From Candidatus Gastranaerophilales bacterium (GTDB taxonomy: Bacteria > Cyanobacteriota > Vampirovibrionia > Gastranaerophilales > Gastranaerophilaceae): a stretch of DNA of 64,000 nucleotides. The notes under the pieces were generated by a model. That model did no database searches, was not told the origin of the DNA, and saw only the letters and a program-made list of their open reading frames with translations. Shown here in pieces: positions 7,536-16,360 of this stretch (positions are counted from its first letter, which is position 1; each line of letters opens with the position of its first letter). The translations under genes and the position numbers were made by a program. The DNA lies in the NCBI GenBank assembly GCA_947624685.1, contig CANQLJ010000002.1, forward strand, positions 1 to 64,000, read 5' to 3'.

Positions 7536-8840
7536 TCACTTCAAAAGCTCTTCAAGCATTTGCGCCATATATAAAGGGATGTTATATAAATTGTCATCAA
7601 CTTTATAAGAAGCTAAAGAAGTTCTAACTGCATACTTTGGGTTAAAATCTTTTCGATATTGAGCTAGGCTTTTTGCTTTTAGATTTATAGATGATTTAAC
7701 TTCAATCGGGATAATATCATTATCTTTTTGAAGTATAAAGTCAATTTCGGCAACATTAGAGCGGCTTATCCAATAATTAATTGATTTATTTTGTTTATTT
7801 TTCAACTGTTGAAGTACATATTGCTCAGTTAGAGCGCCTTTAAATTCGCTAAAGATTTTATCACCGTCTATAATTGTTTTTGCGCTTAAATTTGACAACG
7901 CTCCCAATAAACCGACATCAAGAACATATAATTTGAATGCGCTTAAATCTTCATAAGCTCTAATTGGCAGTTCGGGTTTTGAAATTCTGTTAACTTTATA
8001 TATTAAACCGCTATCTTTTAGCCAATTAATGGCTTCTTCATATTCTCTTGCCTTTGCACCTTGTTTTATTGCGCCATAAATAAATTTTTTATTTTCTTTA
8101 GCCAGTTGAGAAGATATTGAGTGCCATAAATATTTAATCCTCTGCGCCATTGCGCCTGAAGTATGTTTTGAAAAATCCTGTTCATAAGAATTTAAAATAT
8201 TTTCTTGTAATTTTCTAACACTGTTATAATCTTTATTATCAACATATTCTTGAACAACTTCGGGCATTCCGCCAATATAATAGTAGTGTTTTAATAAATA
8301 TATTAATTTATCTGAAAAAGGGGTTATTAATTCAAATTTTTCTTCTTCAAGAATTTTTCTGTATCTATTCTCGCCTATTGCATCTAAAAATTCAAAAAAA
8401 GATAATGGATAAAGCGTCATAAAATCAACTTTTCCAACGGGAAAACCCGTATCTTTATGAATAGATACTCCAAGCAAGCTGCCTGCAACAATAATATGAT
8501 ATTTAGGTGCATTTTCAAAAAAATATTTTAATGTAGTTAAGGCTTCAGGGCATTCTTGGATTTCATCTAAAATTATAAGAGTGTTATTCGGTTCTATTTT
8601 TATACCTGACGATAATTCAAGGGCTGATATTAATAAATCTACTTCAACCGTTTGAGAAAATGTATCTTTTAATCTTTTATTTCTATCAAAAGAAACATAG
8701 GCAACATTTTTATATTCAAGTTTTCCAAACTCTTTCATAATCCAAGTTTTTCCAACCTGTCTTGCACCTTGAATTATTAAAGGTTTTCTTTTTTTGCTGT
8801 TTTTCCATTCTATTAATTGTGAAACCGCATCTCTTTGCAT
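7536..8840 (-). CDS. AAA ATPase with DUF4143 C-terminal domain
   Basis: The Walker A motif GARQVGKT (about residue 25) and Walker B LIILDEIQ (about 90) belong to the AAA_14 type. The C-terminal third shows the DUF4143 pattern, including a nuclease-like core EIDFILQKDNDIIPIEVKSS. Family members are common, often horizontally moved, and their role is poorly known. At 434 aa the protein is complete. AGGA precedes the ATG. Four repeats of 33-bp period lie directly upstream (8851-8974) and may be its operator. It is monocistronic. Confidence 0.9.
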   Translation of the reverse strand: MQRDAVSQLIEWKNSKKRKPLIIQGARQVGKTWIMKEFGKLEYKNVAYVSFDRNKRLKDTFSQTVEVDLLISALELSSGIKIEPNNTLIILDEIQECPEALTTLKYFFENAPKYHIIVAGSLLGVSIHKDTGFPVGKVDFMTLYPLSFFEFLDAIGENRYRKILEEEKFELITPFSDKLIYLLKHYYYIGGMPEVVQEYVDNKDYNSVRKLQENILNSYEQDFSKHTSGAMAQRIKYLWHSISSQLAKENKKFIYGAIKQGAKAREYEEAINWLKDSGLIYKVNRISKPELPIRAYEDLSAFKLYVLDVGLLGALSNLSAKTIIDGDKIFSEFKGALTEQYVLQQLKNKQNKSINYWISRSNVAEIDFILQKDNDIIPIEVKSSINLKAKSLAQYRKDFNPKYAVRTSLASYKVDDNLYNIPLYMAQMLEELLK

Positions 8841-8850
8841 TTTAATTTCC

Positions 8851-8974
8851 TATTTTACACAATTTTCTAACGAAAATTAAACATATTTTACACAATTTTC
8901 TAACGAAACTTGAATATATTTTACACATTTTTCTAACGAATGTCAATGCATTTTTACACAATTTTCTAACGAAA
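8851..8974. repeat. Four iterated repeats of 33-bp period
   Basis: The unit TATTTTACACAATTTTCTAA followed by CGAAA starts at 8851, 8884, 8917 and (slightly variant) 8950, so the period is exactly 33 bp, about 25 conserved bases plus 8 variable. The array begins ten bases upstream of the ATPase start codon. Read in the direction of the gene, each unit carries TTGTGTAAAATA. The arrangement resembles iterons or a multimeric operator. It is not CRISPR, since the spacers are only 8 bases. Confidence 0.85.
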
Positions 8975-9117
8975 CTGAATATGTTTTATCATTTCAAATT
9001 TTGCCGATTTTGAGTACAATTTTAAAATTCATTTACACTTATTCGGCATTTTTCTTATTTTACGGATTTTCCCGTTTCTTAAGCCTTTTTATTAAGGGTT
9101 TATCTAAACAAACAAAG

Positions 9118-9897
9118 CTATTTTTTAGGCTTGAAATTGATTTTTAGATTATTTATCTCCATCAAATATTTCTTTAAATCGCCGATGTTTTGGTTTTCTT
9201 TTGATAAATCCTTTGTTTGCGCCGAATTCATAAGCTCGTCTTTTGTCTTTTCAAATTCGGATTTATAGCTATCTTGATTCATCATTTTGTAAACCAATTC
9301 ATCAACGCTTTTAGCTTGATAAGATGAATTGAGATTCAATATTTCCTGCTGTGTTTTACCCACAGGCAGCCTATAGAGCCATTTTAGGGTCTCTATATCG
9401 TTATTTGAAACATTAACAACGCCATATTCATGGGGTACATACATAATGTCGCCTTTGGTCTTAGAATGACCCAAACCGACGCTATGGCCTATTTCGTGGA
9501 TTATTGTGTGGAAAACTTCGTTTTCATCCATATATTGATGATGGATAATGCCGTCAGACAGCCCAATTGAAAGCTCGGCCGAATAATATCTTCCCAATTT
9601 ATCAAAATTGAATGTACAAGAGCCGAGAGACTTTCTATCCACCCTTTTCCATTCGACGTTGATATTAGAATCATAAAGATTCATCGTCCTTTCAAACGAA
9701 ACAACTCCCCCTGAAAGCGTCTCCCAAAGGTTAAATCCGTCAATTATCATTTGAGTATATTTATATTCGTCACTCGCCCCAATTGATTTATACCAATTGA
9801 ACTTGCCGATAAAAACCTTCAAGGGCATTACGCTTGAATCCCATCTGGCAAGTTTTCCTTTGTTAAATGAATCATTTATATAAGTTATGGTTTGCAT
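9118..9897 (-). CDS. Matrixin-type (M10-like) zinc metalloprotease
   Basis: The zinc motif HEIGHSVGLGH (residues about 134-144) with the Met-turn DIMY a few residues later is the signature of metzincins of the matrixin group. No classical signal peptide is visible from the chosen start, so localisation is unclear. I use the ATG at 9897. The longer frame to 10029 would run antisense through the start of ybaB and has an implausible His-rich N-terminus; an ATG at 9915 is an alternative. There is no Shine-Dalgarno; a TATTAT-like -10 lies about eight bases upstream. Two related proteases are encoded at 33.5-35.6 kb. Confidence 0.8.
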   Translation of the reverse strand: MQTITYINDSFNKGKLARWDSSVMPLKVFIGKFNWYKSIGASDEYKYTQMIIDGFNLWETLSGGVVSFERTMNLYDSNINVEWKRVDRKSLGSCTFNFDKLGRYYSAELSIGLSDGIIHHQYMDENEVFHTIIHEIGHSVGLGHSKTKGDIMYVPHEYGVVNVSNNDIETLKWLYRLPVGKTQQEILNLNSSYQAKSVDELVYKMMNQDSYKSEFEKTKDELMNSAQTKDLSKENQNIGDLKKYLMEINNLKINFKPKK

Positions 9898-9963
9898 ATA
9901 AATATATAATATCATATAATAATATAAAGACCGAATATTTCTAAATAGGAGAGGGTAAATATT

Positions 9964-10299
9964 ATGATGAATATGATGCAAGTGATGCAGCAAGCACAAA
10001 AAATGCAAAAGAAATTTAAAGAAGCCCAAGATGAGCTTGAAAAATCAGAAATCATTTCAAAAAGTGCTAATGGCGCTGTAGAAGTCGTTTTGACGGGTCA
10101 AGGAAAATTTAAAGCAATTAAGCTTAAACCCGAAGCAATTAACCCTGATAACCCCCAAAGCGTCGATATTGACAATGTCGAAATGCTTGAAGACCTTTTA
10201 ACCCAAGCGTTTTTAGATGCAACAAAAAAAGCTTCCAATCAAATGGAAACAAAAATGAAAGCTATCACAGGCGGAATCTCAATTCCGGGGTTGTTTTAA
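9964..10299 (+). CDS. ybaB: YbaB/EbfC nucleoid-associated protein
   Basis: This small DNA-binding protein forms a dimer and often sits next to dnaX/recR, though not here. The N-terminus MMNMMQVMQQAQKMQKKFKE and the middle segment VVLTGQGKFKAIKL are typical of the family, as is the acidic then helical C-terminus. Length 111 aa is normal. AGGAGAG precedes the start, which is one of several nearby ATGs. A terminator follows at 10379. Confidence 0.93.
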   Translation: MMNMMQVMQQAQKMQKKFKEAQDELEKSEIISKSANGAVEVVLTGQGKFKAIKLKPEAINPDNPQSVDIDNVEMLEDLLTQAFLDATKKASNQMETKMKAITGGISIPGLF

Positions 10300-10378
10300 A
10301 AATCCCGTTATCAAGGACTTATCTAAAAATTTTCTAAAAATTAGCCAAAACGGCAATAAAACAAAATAAAGCAAAATA

Positions 10379-10434
10379 AAATCTCGTGTATCAATTGATT
10401 TTGATTTCAATTTTTATGCGAGATTTTGTTTTGT
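10379..10434 (+). terminator. Terminator-like hairpin after ybaB
   Basis: AAAATCTCG and CGAGATTTT form a 9-bp stem, with a 32-base loop that is itself AT-rich, followed by GTTTTG. Confidence 0.55.
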
Positions 10435-10536
10435 TTAAAAGGCTATACTATGAAAAAAATATTTTTTCGCGTTTTATATATTTAAAAAGCTTTTTTTATA
10501 AATTATCTCCCCAAACCAACAATAGGTTAAATGTAA

Positions 10537-12759
10537 ATGAAAATACAAAATCATATTTCAAATAATTCTTTTAAAAATTTATATAAAAAATCTGAAAACA
10601 AAAAGAAAAATTATCCTAAATTAAACAGCCAAAACAATTGCGCCGGTTTAATTAAAGCAGATTTATATCAAAAAGAAAAAATAAATCCAAATGACAAAAA
10701 TGATATAGAAGACTTGATAAACTTGAAAAGCTTAAAGAGCAAGGCGCTTGATGAGATTTGCGAACTGATAAAATCTTATAAAAAAAATATCCATTCAAAT
10801 ATTTTTAGAAAATATGGTGTGATTTTAAAATTAAATAACATTAAACACACTCTCAAACATTCAAAAAGCGAAAAAGAGATTTTTTCAATTATGTCGTCGG
10901 GGTATTTTTTGTGCCCAAAAAAGGGCGATTTTGAGACGATTAATTTTTTGTTGAACGCAAAAAATGAAAACAATAAACGAAGATTTGCTCAATATGAGAC
11001 AGATATTATTATGTGCTGTATGAAATCAAATAATATCGATATTATAAAAGAATTATTGAGCGCAAAAGACGAAAAAGGCGGCTGGAGGTTTAATTTTGAT
11101 GATATTTATAATATTATAAAATCTTTTGAAACCAAGGAAAATATTGATGTTTTTTATAAATTGCTCAATTTTAAAGATGAAGACGGGTTTTATCGCTTCA
11201 ATGCAAAAAATATTGCTAAAATCCTCGATAAAACCAATCCGCAAAACAAAACGCTGCTTGATTTTGTGCTTGAAATAAAAGATGAAGACGGAAATTATAA
11301 ATTTAACAAAAAAATTCCTTTTATATTAAATTTTTCTTTGCCCAATCAACAACGCGCCATAAAGAGGCTTTTGGAGTTGAAAGAAATTAACGACAATTCG
11401 CAATTGATTTTTTGCGCTTCTCAAAACGATTTTAAAAACAGATTGATTATATCAAACCAATATCCTTCTTTGGATAATTCGCCTGATAACAATCAAAATA
11501 AAACAATCAAACAAACTATCGAGCTTGATGAATTCGGAAAAATAATAAGCAAAAGTAAAACCGAAATTTCTGAAGCAGACGGAAAAAAATATTGCAGATA
11601 TTTTGATTCAAACAGATTAATGATTTTAAATCAAAATGATAAAAATGGCGATATAGTGTCTCAAATCGAACTAATAAACGATAAAACAAACGAGCCGAGG
11701 TATATTATCTTCACTCAACCAAGCAAAATTTTAGATGGCGCCTATGAAACGGGCCTTTATGACTTAAATGATTATGAAAGCGATATTGATGTCATAAAAG
11801 AAATTGAAGGGGGGTTATTAAATCCAAAAGAACGATTGTCATACGCCGGAAAAGACGGTGAAAAATTTTATTATAATCAAAACTATTTTTATAATTCAAT
11901 AAATTCAAAAAGAACCTACATTGAAGCTCGAGACGAGAATAACGAAATAAAATCATACAGTTATCAATATAAAATAATTGATGAAAATCAAAAAACCCTG
12001 CTTGATTTAAACAGGTCTTGGCGGAAAAATCCCGATGGTTCAAGCGAGACAATTATTAACGGAAAGAAATATCAAGCGTTTTTTGATGATTCAACAATGG
12101 ATATTTTAATAAAATCCGGCGATGATGAGACAAAAATCGAATTTGCAAATTTGGTTGTTCCTTTTGATGAATCGCAAAACCCGAAAATTAAATCCGATTT
12201 TGCCGATGAAATTTGTTATTATACAAAGCTTTTTAATTTTATTAAGAAGTTGAGTGCGGATGAGCTTTTGGTTATGGCAAAAAATGTCGATTTAATTGAC
12301 TATGCCGATTCCATTGAAAAGAACTTGTTTAATGTTTCAAAAAAGTGCATTATGGTGTATTTTAACACCCAAGCGTTTTTACATGAGCTTGGGCACAGTA
12401 TTGATTTTTGCCGGGTTCAAAAAGCGGATAAAGATAGCAAGTGCCTGATAAGTTCTGACCTTGAGCTTATTGAGATATATAAAAAAGAGGTGGAGGATTT
12501 TGTTTCGCTTCAGAGCGAAGGGGTGCAAAATATAATATCATATTTCCTGCAAAACGGCGGAAAAGACACAAAACAAAGCACGGGCTTATCCGAGCTTGTT
12601 GCGCAGACAAATGCGATTTTGGCCAATTGCTGTCATGATGAAATCGGGCTTCAAACAAGAAGCGAATATATTGTCAGATATTTTCCCAAAACAATTGCCA
12701 AAATAGCGCAGCTTTTGGGTTATGACGGTATCGCTCAAGCCGGTTCAATTGAATATTAA
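10537..12759 (+). CDS. Large repeat protein with C-terminal HELGH metallopeptidase-like domain
   Basis: I cannot name this 740-aa protein. Residues about 125-260 hold roughly four ankyrin-like units of some 37 residues, each with a core like LLSAKDEKGGWRF, LLNFKDEDGFYRF or VLEIKDEDGNYKF. A middle region (about 320-530) contains MORN-like DG/NG hairpins. The C-terminus carries HELGH (about 616-620) and, 60 residues on, GLSELVAQTNAI, which could give the third zinc ligand of a gluzincin. The layout recalls the anthrax lethal-factor catalytic domain, but that is inference. There is no signal peptide; the N-terminus MKIQNHISNNSF loosely resembles the ISF leader of three other proteins here. The start context is weak. 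It converges on adk with a 4-base gap. Confidence 0.75.
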   Translation: MKIQNHISNNSFKNLYKKSENKKKNYPKLNSQNNCAGLIKADLYQKEKINPNDKNDIEDLINLKSLKSKALDEICELIKSYKKNIHSNIFRKYGVILKLNNIKHTLKHSKSEKEIFSIMSSGYFLCPKKGDFETINFLLNAKNENNKRRFAQYETDIIMCCMKSNNIDIIKELLSAKDEKGGWRFNFDDIYNIIKSFETKENIDVFYKLLNFKDEDGFYRFNAKNIAKILDKTNPQNKTLLDFVLEIKDEDGNYKFNKKIPFILNFSLPNQQRAIKRLLELKEINDNSQLIFCASQNDFKNRLIISNQYPSLDNSPDNNQNKTIKQTIELDEFGKIISKSKTEISEADGKKYCRYFDSNRLMILNQNDKNGDIVSQIELINDKTNEPRYIIFTQPSKILDGAYETGLYDLNDYESDIDVIKEIEGGLLNPKERLSYAGKDGEKFYYNQNYFYNSINSKRTYIEARDENNEIKSYSYQYKIIDENQKTLLDLNRSWRKNPDGSSETIINGKKYQAFFDDSTMDILIKSGDDETKIEFANLVVPFDESQNPKIKSDFADEICYYTKLFNFIKKLSADELLVMAKNVDLIDYADSIEKNLFNVSKKCIMVYFNTQAFLHELGHSIDFCRVQKADKDSKCLISSDLELIEIYKKEVEDFVSLQSEGVQNIISYFLQNGGKDTKQSTGLSELVAQTNAILANCCHDEIGLQTRSEYIVRYFPKTIAKIAQLLGYDGIAQAGSIEY

Positions 12760-12763
12760 TACT

Positions 12764-13435
12764 TTATTTTGTTTCTTCAAAAACGACTTTTTTCAAATTT
12801 TCCCAAATATCAGCGATTGTTTTATCTGCATCTATCTCTTTTAAAATCCCCAATTGCTTGAAATAGTCATATAAAGGCGCCGTTTCTTTTTCATACGTTT
12901 CAAAGCGAGCGCGAGCGGTTTGTTCGTTGTCGTCTTTTCGAATTGTGAGCTTTGTGTCGCAAATGTCGCAATAGTCCATTATCTTTGGCGGATTTGAAAT
13001 TAAATTATATATTGTTCCGCATTTTGGACAAGAGCGCCTGTTTATGAGCCTTTGGATGAGTTTTTCATTATCTATATCAAAATATATTGCAAGCGCGTCA
13101 TCTTTAAGATTGAACGTTCCAAGTTCATCCATAATCTTTTCTAATGCGTGCGCTTGTTCTACCGAGCGCGGGAAACCATCCAATATATAGCCGTTTTTGC
13201 AATCGTCTTTTGATAATCTGTCTTTGATGACGCTTGAAACTACCTCCAGTGGCACCAAAAGACCTTTATCAATGTAGCTTTTGGCGATTCGCCCGAGTTC
13301 ACTTTCGTCTTCAATGTTTTTTCTCAAAAGCGAACCCGTGTCGATATGAGATATTTCAAGTTTATTAGCCAGTTTTGAAGTTTGAGTACCTTTACCCGAG
13401 CCCGGAGGGCCTAAAAATATAAATACTTTCTTCAT
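12764..13435 (-). CDS. adk: Adenylate kinase, zinc-type lid
   Basis: It interconverts ATP + AMP and 2 ADP. The P-loop GPPGSGKGTQ, the NMP-binding DTGSLLRK and the DGFPRS motif are intact. The long lid contains CPKC and CDIC, a four-Cys zinc site as in Gram-positive and many other long-form enzymes. At 223 aa it is full length. It is the last gene of the rpsE-rpmD-rplO-secY-adk transcript, 12 bases after secY, with an AAGGA site. The usual downstream neighbours map and infA are absent. Confidence 0.97.
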   Translation of the reverse strand: MKKVFIFLGPPGSGKGTQTSKLANKLEISHIDTGSLLRKNIEDESELGRIAKSYIDKGLLVPLEVVSSVIKDRLSKDDCKNGYILDGFPRSVEQAHALEKIMDELGTFNLKDDALAIYFDIDNEKLIQRLINRRSCPKCGTIYNLISNPPKIMDYCDICDTKLTIRKDDNEQTARARFETYEKETAPLYDYFKQLGILKEIDADKTIADIWENLKKVVFEETK

Positions 13436-13447
13436 TTTTTATCCTTT

Positions 13448-14794
13448 TTATTGTTGCAAGAAACTTTCATAATTTTTTGCCAACATATGAGTTTTGATTT
13501 GATTGATAAAATCAAGTGCAACACCGACAAGGATGATAAGGCTTGTCGCGCCGATTCCTTGGAATGTTGTGATGTTTGTAACTTTTGTTGCAACGGTCGG
13601 TATCATTGCGATAATACCCAATGCCAAAGCACCAATTAAAGTAATTCTTGTTAAAATTTCGTTTAACTTGTCAGCTGTGGGTTTTCCGATTTTGACACCC
13701 GGAATTGCCGAACCGTATTTTTTTAAATTATTTGCAATTTCTTTTGGCTGCATCGAAGGGATGATTGAAGCATAAAAGAAAGTCAAAGTTACGATTAATA
13801 CAAAATAAATTATGTAATAACTCAATGAACCCGCGTTAAACAGCGATGTTAAGCCTTCCAATAATTTTGCAACATAGATATTTTGGATGTTTAAATCCAT
13901 TTTGTCAATCAAACCGACAATCGTTGCCGGGAACAACAAAATTGCAATAGCAAAGATAATCGGCATAACCCCGCCGGGGTTTAATTTGAAGGGGATGTTT
14001 GTGTTTTGTCCGCCGTAGATTTTGTTGCCGACTTGGCGTCGAGCCGAAACTATCGGAACTTTTCTTGCCGCTTCGTGCAAAATTATGATGAACACTATTG
14101 TGAACAAAAATATCACAATTAAACCCAGAAGCCCGATTTGGTACATTGAACTTTGGCTGACGAGTTGAGCGGTTCTGCTACAATATTGAGGAATCCCCGC
14201 TATGATACCGACGAAAATCAGCAATGATGCGCCATTTCCGACACCTTTTTCGGTAATAAGCTCGGCAAGCCACATAACAATTACCGCTCCGGCTGTCAGA
14301 GAAAACATTGAGCCCACAAAGAACATAACGGGATTAACGCCCGTCAGAAGTGCATTTGTGATTTTTAAAAGCGCGAAAGCAAAGACAAACGATTGAAACA
14401 GAGCTAAAAACACCGTGAAAACTCTTGTCAATTGCTGAATTTTGCGCCTGCCGGCTTCGCCGTCTTCTTTTTGTGCACGCTCCAATGAAGGGATAACAAC
14501 CGCCAATAATTGCATTATGATAGATGATGTGATAAACGGGCCGATACCTAAAGCAAAGATTGAAACCTTACCCAAAGCGCCCCCTGAGAACATATCCAAA
14601 AAGCCAATTAAGTTGTTTCCGCTTGCAAGAGCTTGGAATATGCTGCTATTTATGCCGTAAATCGGCAATTGTGCGCCAAATCTGAACAGGGCAATGATGG
14701 CGAAAGTGAATATAAGCTTTTGCTTTAATCCGCTTGAGCGCCAGCTTGCCATGAGATTTTGCATAACTTTATCCGAGTTGATATTTTGTTGCAT
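13448..14794 (-). CDS. secY: Protein translocase channel SecY
   Basis: SecY is the pore of the SecYEG translocon in the inner membrane. Ten hydrophobic segments can be followed. The plug/TM2 region GSGNNLI-like stretch and the cytoplasmic C5 loop with LKKYGSAIPGVKIGKPT are family hallmarks. It is 448 aa, normal length. The start ATG overlaps the rplO stop codon by one base (TAATG), so translation is probably coupled. SecD and SecF are at 45.5-47.9 kb. Confidence 0.98.
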   Translation of the reverse strand: MQQNINSDKVMQNLMASWRSSGLKQKLIFTFAIIALFRFGAQLPIYGINSSIFQALASGNNLIGFLDMFSGGALGKVSIFALGIGPFITSSIIMQLLAVVIPSLERAQKEDGEAGRRKIQQLTRVFTVFLALFQSFVFAFALLKITNALLTGVNPVMFFVGSMFSLTAGAVIVMWLAELITEKGVGNGASLLIFVGIIAGIPQYCSRTAQLVSQSSMYQIGLLGLIVIFLFTIVFIIILHEAARKVPIVSARRQVGNKIYGGQNTNIPFKLNPGGVMPIIFAIAILLFPATIVGLIDKMDLNIQNIYVAKLLEGLTSLFNAGSLSYYIIYFVLIVTLTFFYASIIPSMQPKEIANNLKKYGSAIPGVKIGKPTADKLNEILTRITLIGALALGIIAMIPTVATKVTNITTFQGIGATSLIILVGVALDFINQIKTHMLAKNYESFLQQ

Positions 14795-15237
14795 TATACT
14801 AATTCTGCCTTTCCGCCTGCTTTTTCAATTTTTTCTTTTGCTTGAGGAGTGAAATAGCTTGCTTTCACGGTAATTGCTTTTGATATTTCACCATTTCCAA
14901 GCACTCTTAAAGCGACAGCGGAAGAATGAGCTTTTTTGTTTTCTTGTAAATAAATTAAATCAACCGTTTCCGTGTTTAATTTATCTAATTGAGAAACGTT
15001 GATTGAAGCACTAACTTCTCTAAATTTGTTTTTGAAGCCTTTTAATTTCGGCATTTGACGATATGAGGGCATTTGTCCGCCTTCAAAACCGCGTTTGTGG
15101 GAATTTCCGGAGCGTTGTCCTTCACCGTTATTGCCGCGGCAAGCTGTTTTACCATGACCCGATGCAATACCTCTGCCTTTGCGTTTTTTGGCATGCGTTG
15201 CGCCTTGCGCGGGTTGTATATCTTCTAAATTTAACAT
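14794..15237 (-). CDS. rplO: 50S ribosomal protein L15
   Basis: It contains the Gly/Lys/Arg-rich N-terminal half of L15 (KKRKGRGIASGHGKTACRG) and the conserved FEGGQMPSYRQMPKLKGF segment, then the globular C-terminal domain. At 147 aa it is normal. AGGAAGG sits just upstream of the ATG. It lies between rpmD and secY in conserved spc order. Confidence 0.98.
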   Translation of the reverse strand: MLNLEDIQPAQGATHAKKRKGRGIASGHGKTACRGNNGEGQRSGNSHKRGFEGGQMPSYRQMPKLKGFKNKFREVSASINVSQLDKLNTETVDLIYLQENKKAHSSAVALRVLGNGEISKAITVKASYFTPQAKEKIEKAGGKAELV

Positions 15238-15261
15238 TTTATGTGCCTTCCTAAAATTTTA

Positions 15262-15438
15262 TTATTCTACGATTTCAACAATGTGTGATACTTTATTTAC
15301 CATACCAAGAATAGTTTTTGAGTCTTCATGTTCAACTATTTGGTCTTTTTTTGTTAATCCCAAAGCACGAAGAACTTTGATGTGTCTGTCATCTTGACCG
15401 ATTGTGCTTCTTATTTGTTTTATTTTAATTTTAGCCAT
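15262..15438 (-). CDS. rpmD: 50S ribosomal protein L30
   Basis: This 58-aa gene reads MAKIKIKQIRSTIGQD at its N-terminus and contains RALGL, EHEDSKTILGMVNKV and a C-terminal HIVEIVE, the full L30 pattern. It lies between rpsE (17 bases upstream) and rplO (24 bases downstream), its standard position. Confidence 0.96.
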   Translation of the reverse strand: MAKIKIKQIRSTIGQDDRHIKVLRALGLTKKDQIVEHEDSKTILGMVNKVSHIVEIVE

Positions 15439-15454
15439 TTTTTAAATCCTTAAA

Positions 15455-16105
15455 TTATTTTTGTCTTAACATTTCTTTTACGCTGATTCCGCGAACGGCC
15501 GCAACGTCTTTGAATTTACGAAGTGTTTTTAGAGCGCTCAATGTAGCGTTTGCAGCGTTGAGCGGAGATTTAGAACCTAATGATTTTGAAAGAATGTTTT
15601 CAACGCCCGCAAGTTCTAATACCGCACGAACCGCACCACCGGCAATAACACCGGTACCTTTTGAAGCGGGTCTTAAGATGACCGAACCTGCGCCTGATGT
15701 ACCTGTTACCATGTGGGGAATTGTTGCGTTATATAAAGGAACACTGACAAGGTTTTTTCTGGCGTCCGCTACCGCTTTTTGAATTGCGATAATGACTTCG
15801 GCAGCTTTTGCAACGCCCATGCCGACTTGTCCTTTTTTATTTCCGACAATCACGATTGCTCTGAATGAAAGTTTTTTACCGCCTTTAACAACTTTTGTTA
15901 CTCTGCGGATTTGAACAACTTGTTCTTTCCATTCGGATTCAACGGGTTCAACTGTTTCAATTTTTCTTCTTCTTGATTTTCTTTGAGGTTTTTTTTCTTC
16001 TTGAACAGAGGATTCTTGCGAAGATTCTTCTTCAACGACAGCGTCTTGAGCTGTTTGTTCTTCGTTTGAAATTTCTGTTTCTTGGATTTCTTTGTTTTCT
16101 TCCAC
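15455..16105 (-). CDS. rpsE: 30S ribosomal protein S5 with long N-terminal extension
   Basis: The S5 fold is clear from residue about 57 on: [19 protein letters not shown] (double-stranded RNA-binding domain), [12 protein letters not shown], and [15 protein letters not shown]. The preceding 55 residues are an unusual extension, first acidic and Glu/Gln/Ser-rich and then basic ([11 protein letters not shown]). The start is GTG with AAAGG eight bases upstream. The gene is the first of this transcript; rplR and the rest of the spc operon are not upstream, where uvrA diverges instead. Confidence 0.97.
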   Translation of the reverse strand: MEENKEIQETEISNEEQTAQDAVVEEESSQESSVQEEKKPQRKSRRRKIETVEPVESEWKEQVVQIRRVTKVVKGGKKLSFRAIVIVGNKKGQVGMGVAKAAEVIIAIQKAVADARKNLVSVPLYNATIPHMVTGTSGAGSVILRPASKGTGVIAGGAVRAVLELAGVENILSKSLGSKSPLNAANATLSALKTLRKFKDVAAVRGISVKEMLRQK

Positions 16106-16345
16106 GTTTATTACCTTTCTTAATGATATATTTTCTTTGTTTGTGTTTTTATCTTTTTATTTTATTAAATAAAAAGTACGAAAAAATAGTAGGTACGAAA
16201 AAACGAACACCAAAACTGCTTTTGACTTAAAAGCATGATTTTTATGTTCGATGTTGGGATTTCTGACAAGACTATTCTATTATATAAATATTTTTTTGCA
16301 AGAATATTATTATATTTCTTAATAATTAATTTATAATTTTTCACA

Positions 16346-16354
16346 TGCTATAAT
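16346..16354 (+). promoter_or_regulatory. Extended -10 of uvrA, six bases before ATG
   Basis: TGC then TATAAT is a perfect extended -10. Six bases (TTGACT) separate it from the ATG at 16361. No Shine-Dalgarno fits, so a leaderless transcript is expected. Confidence 0.75.
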
Positions 16355-16360
16355 TTGACT

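Noticed and set aside
8851..8974. CRISPR array
   Set aside because: The repeats are regular, but the spacers are only about eight bases, there are just four units and no cas genes are present.
9898..10029. N-terminal extension of the 9118 protease into ybaB
   Set aside because: The extension is His/Leu-rich sequence antisense to the conserved ybaB start and precedes the protease's own plausible start.
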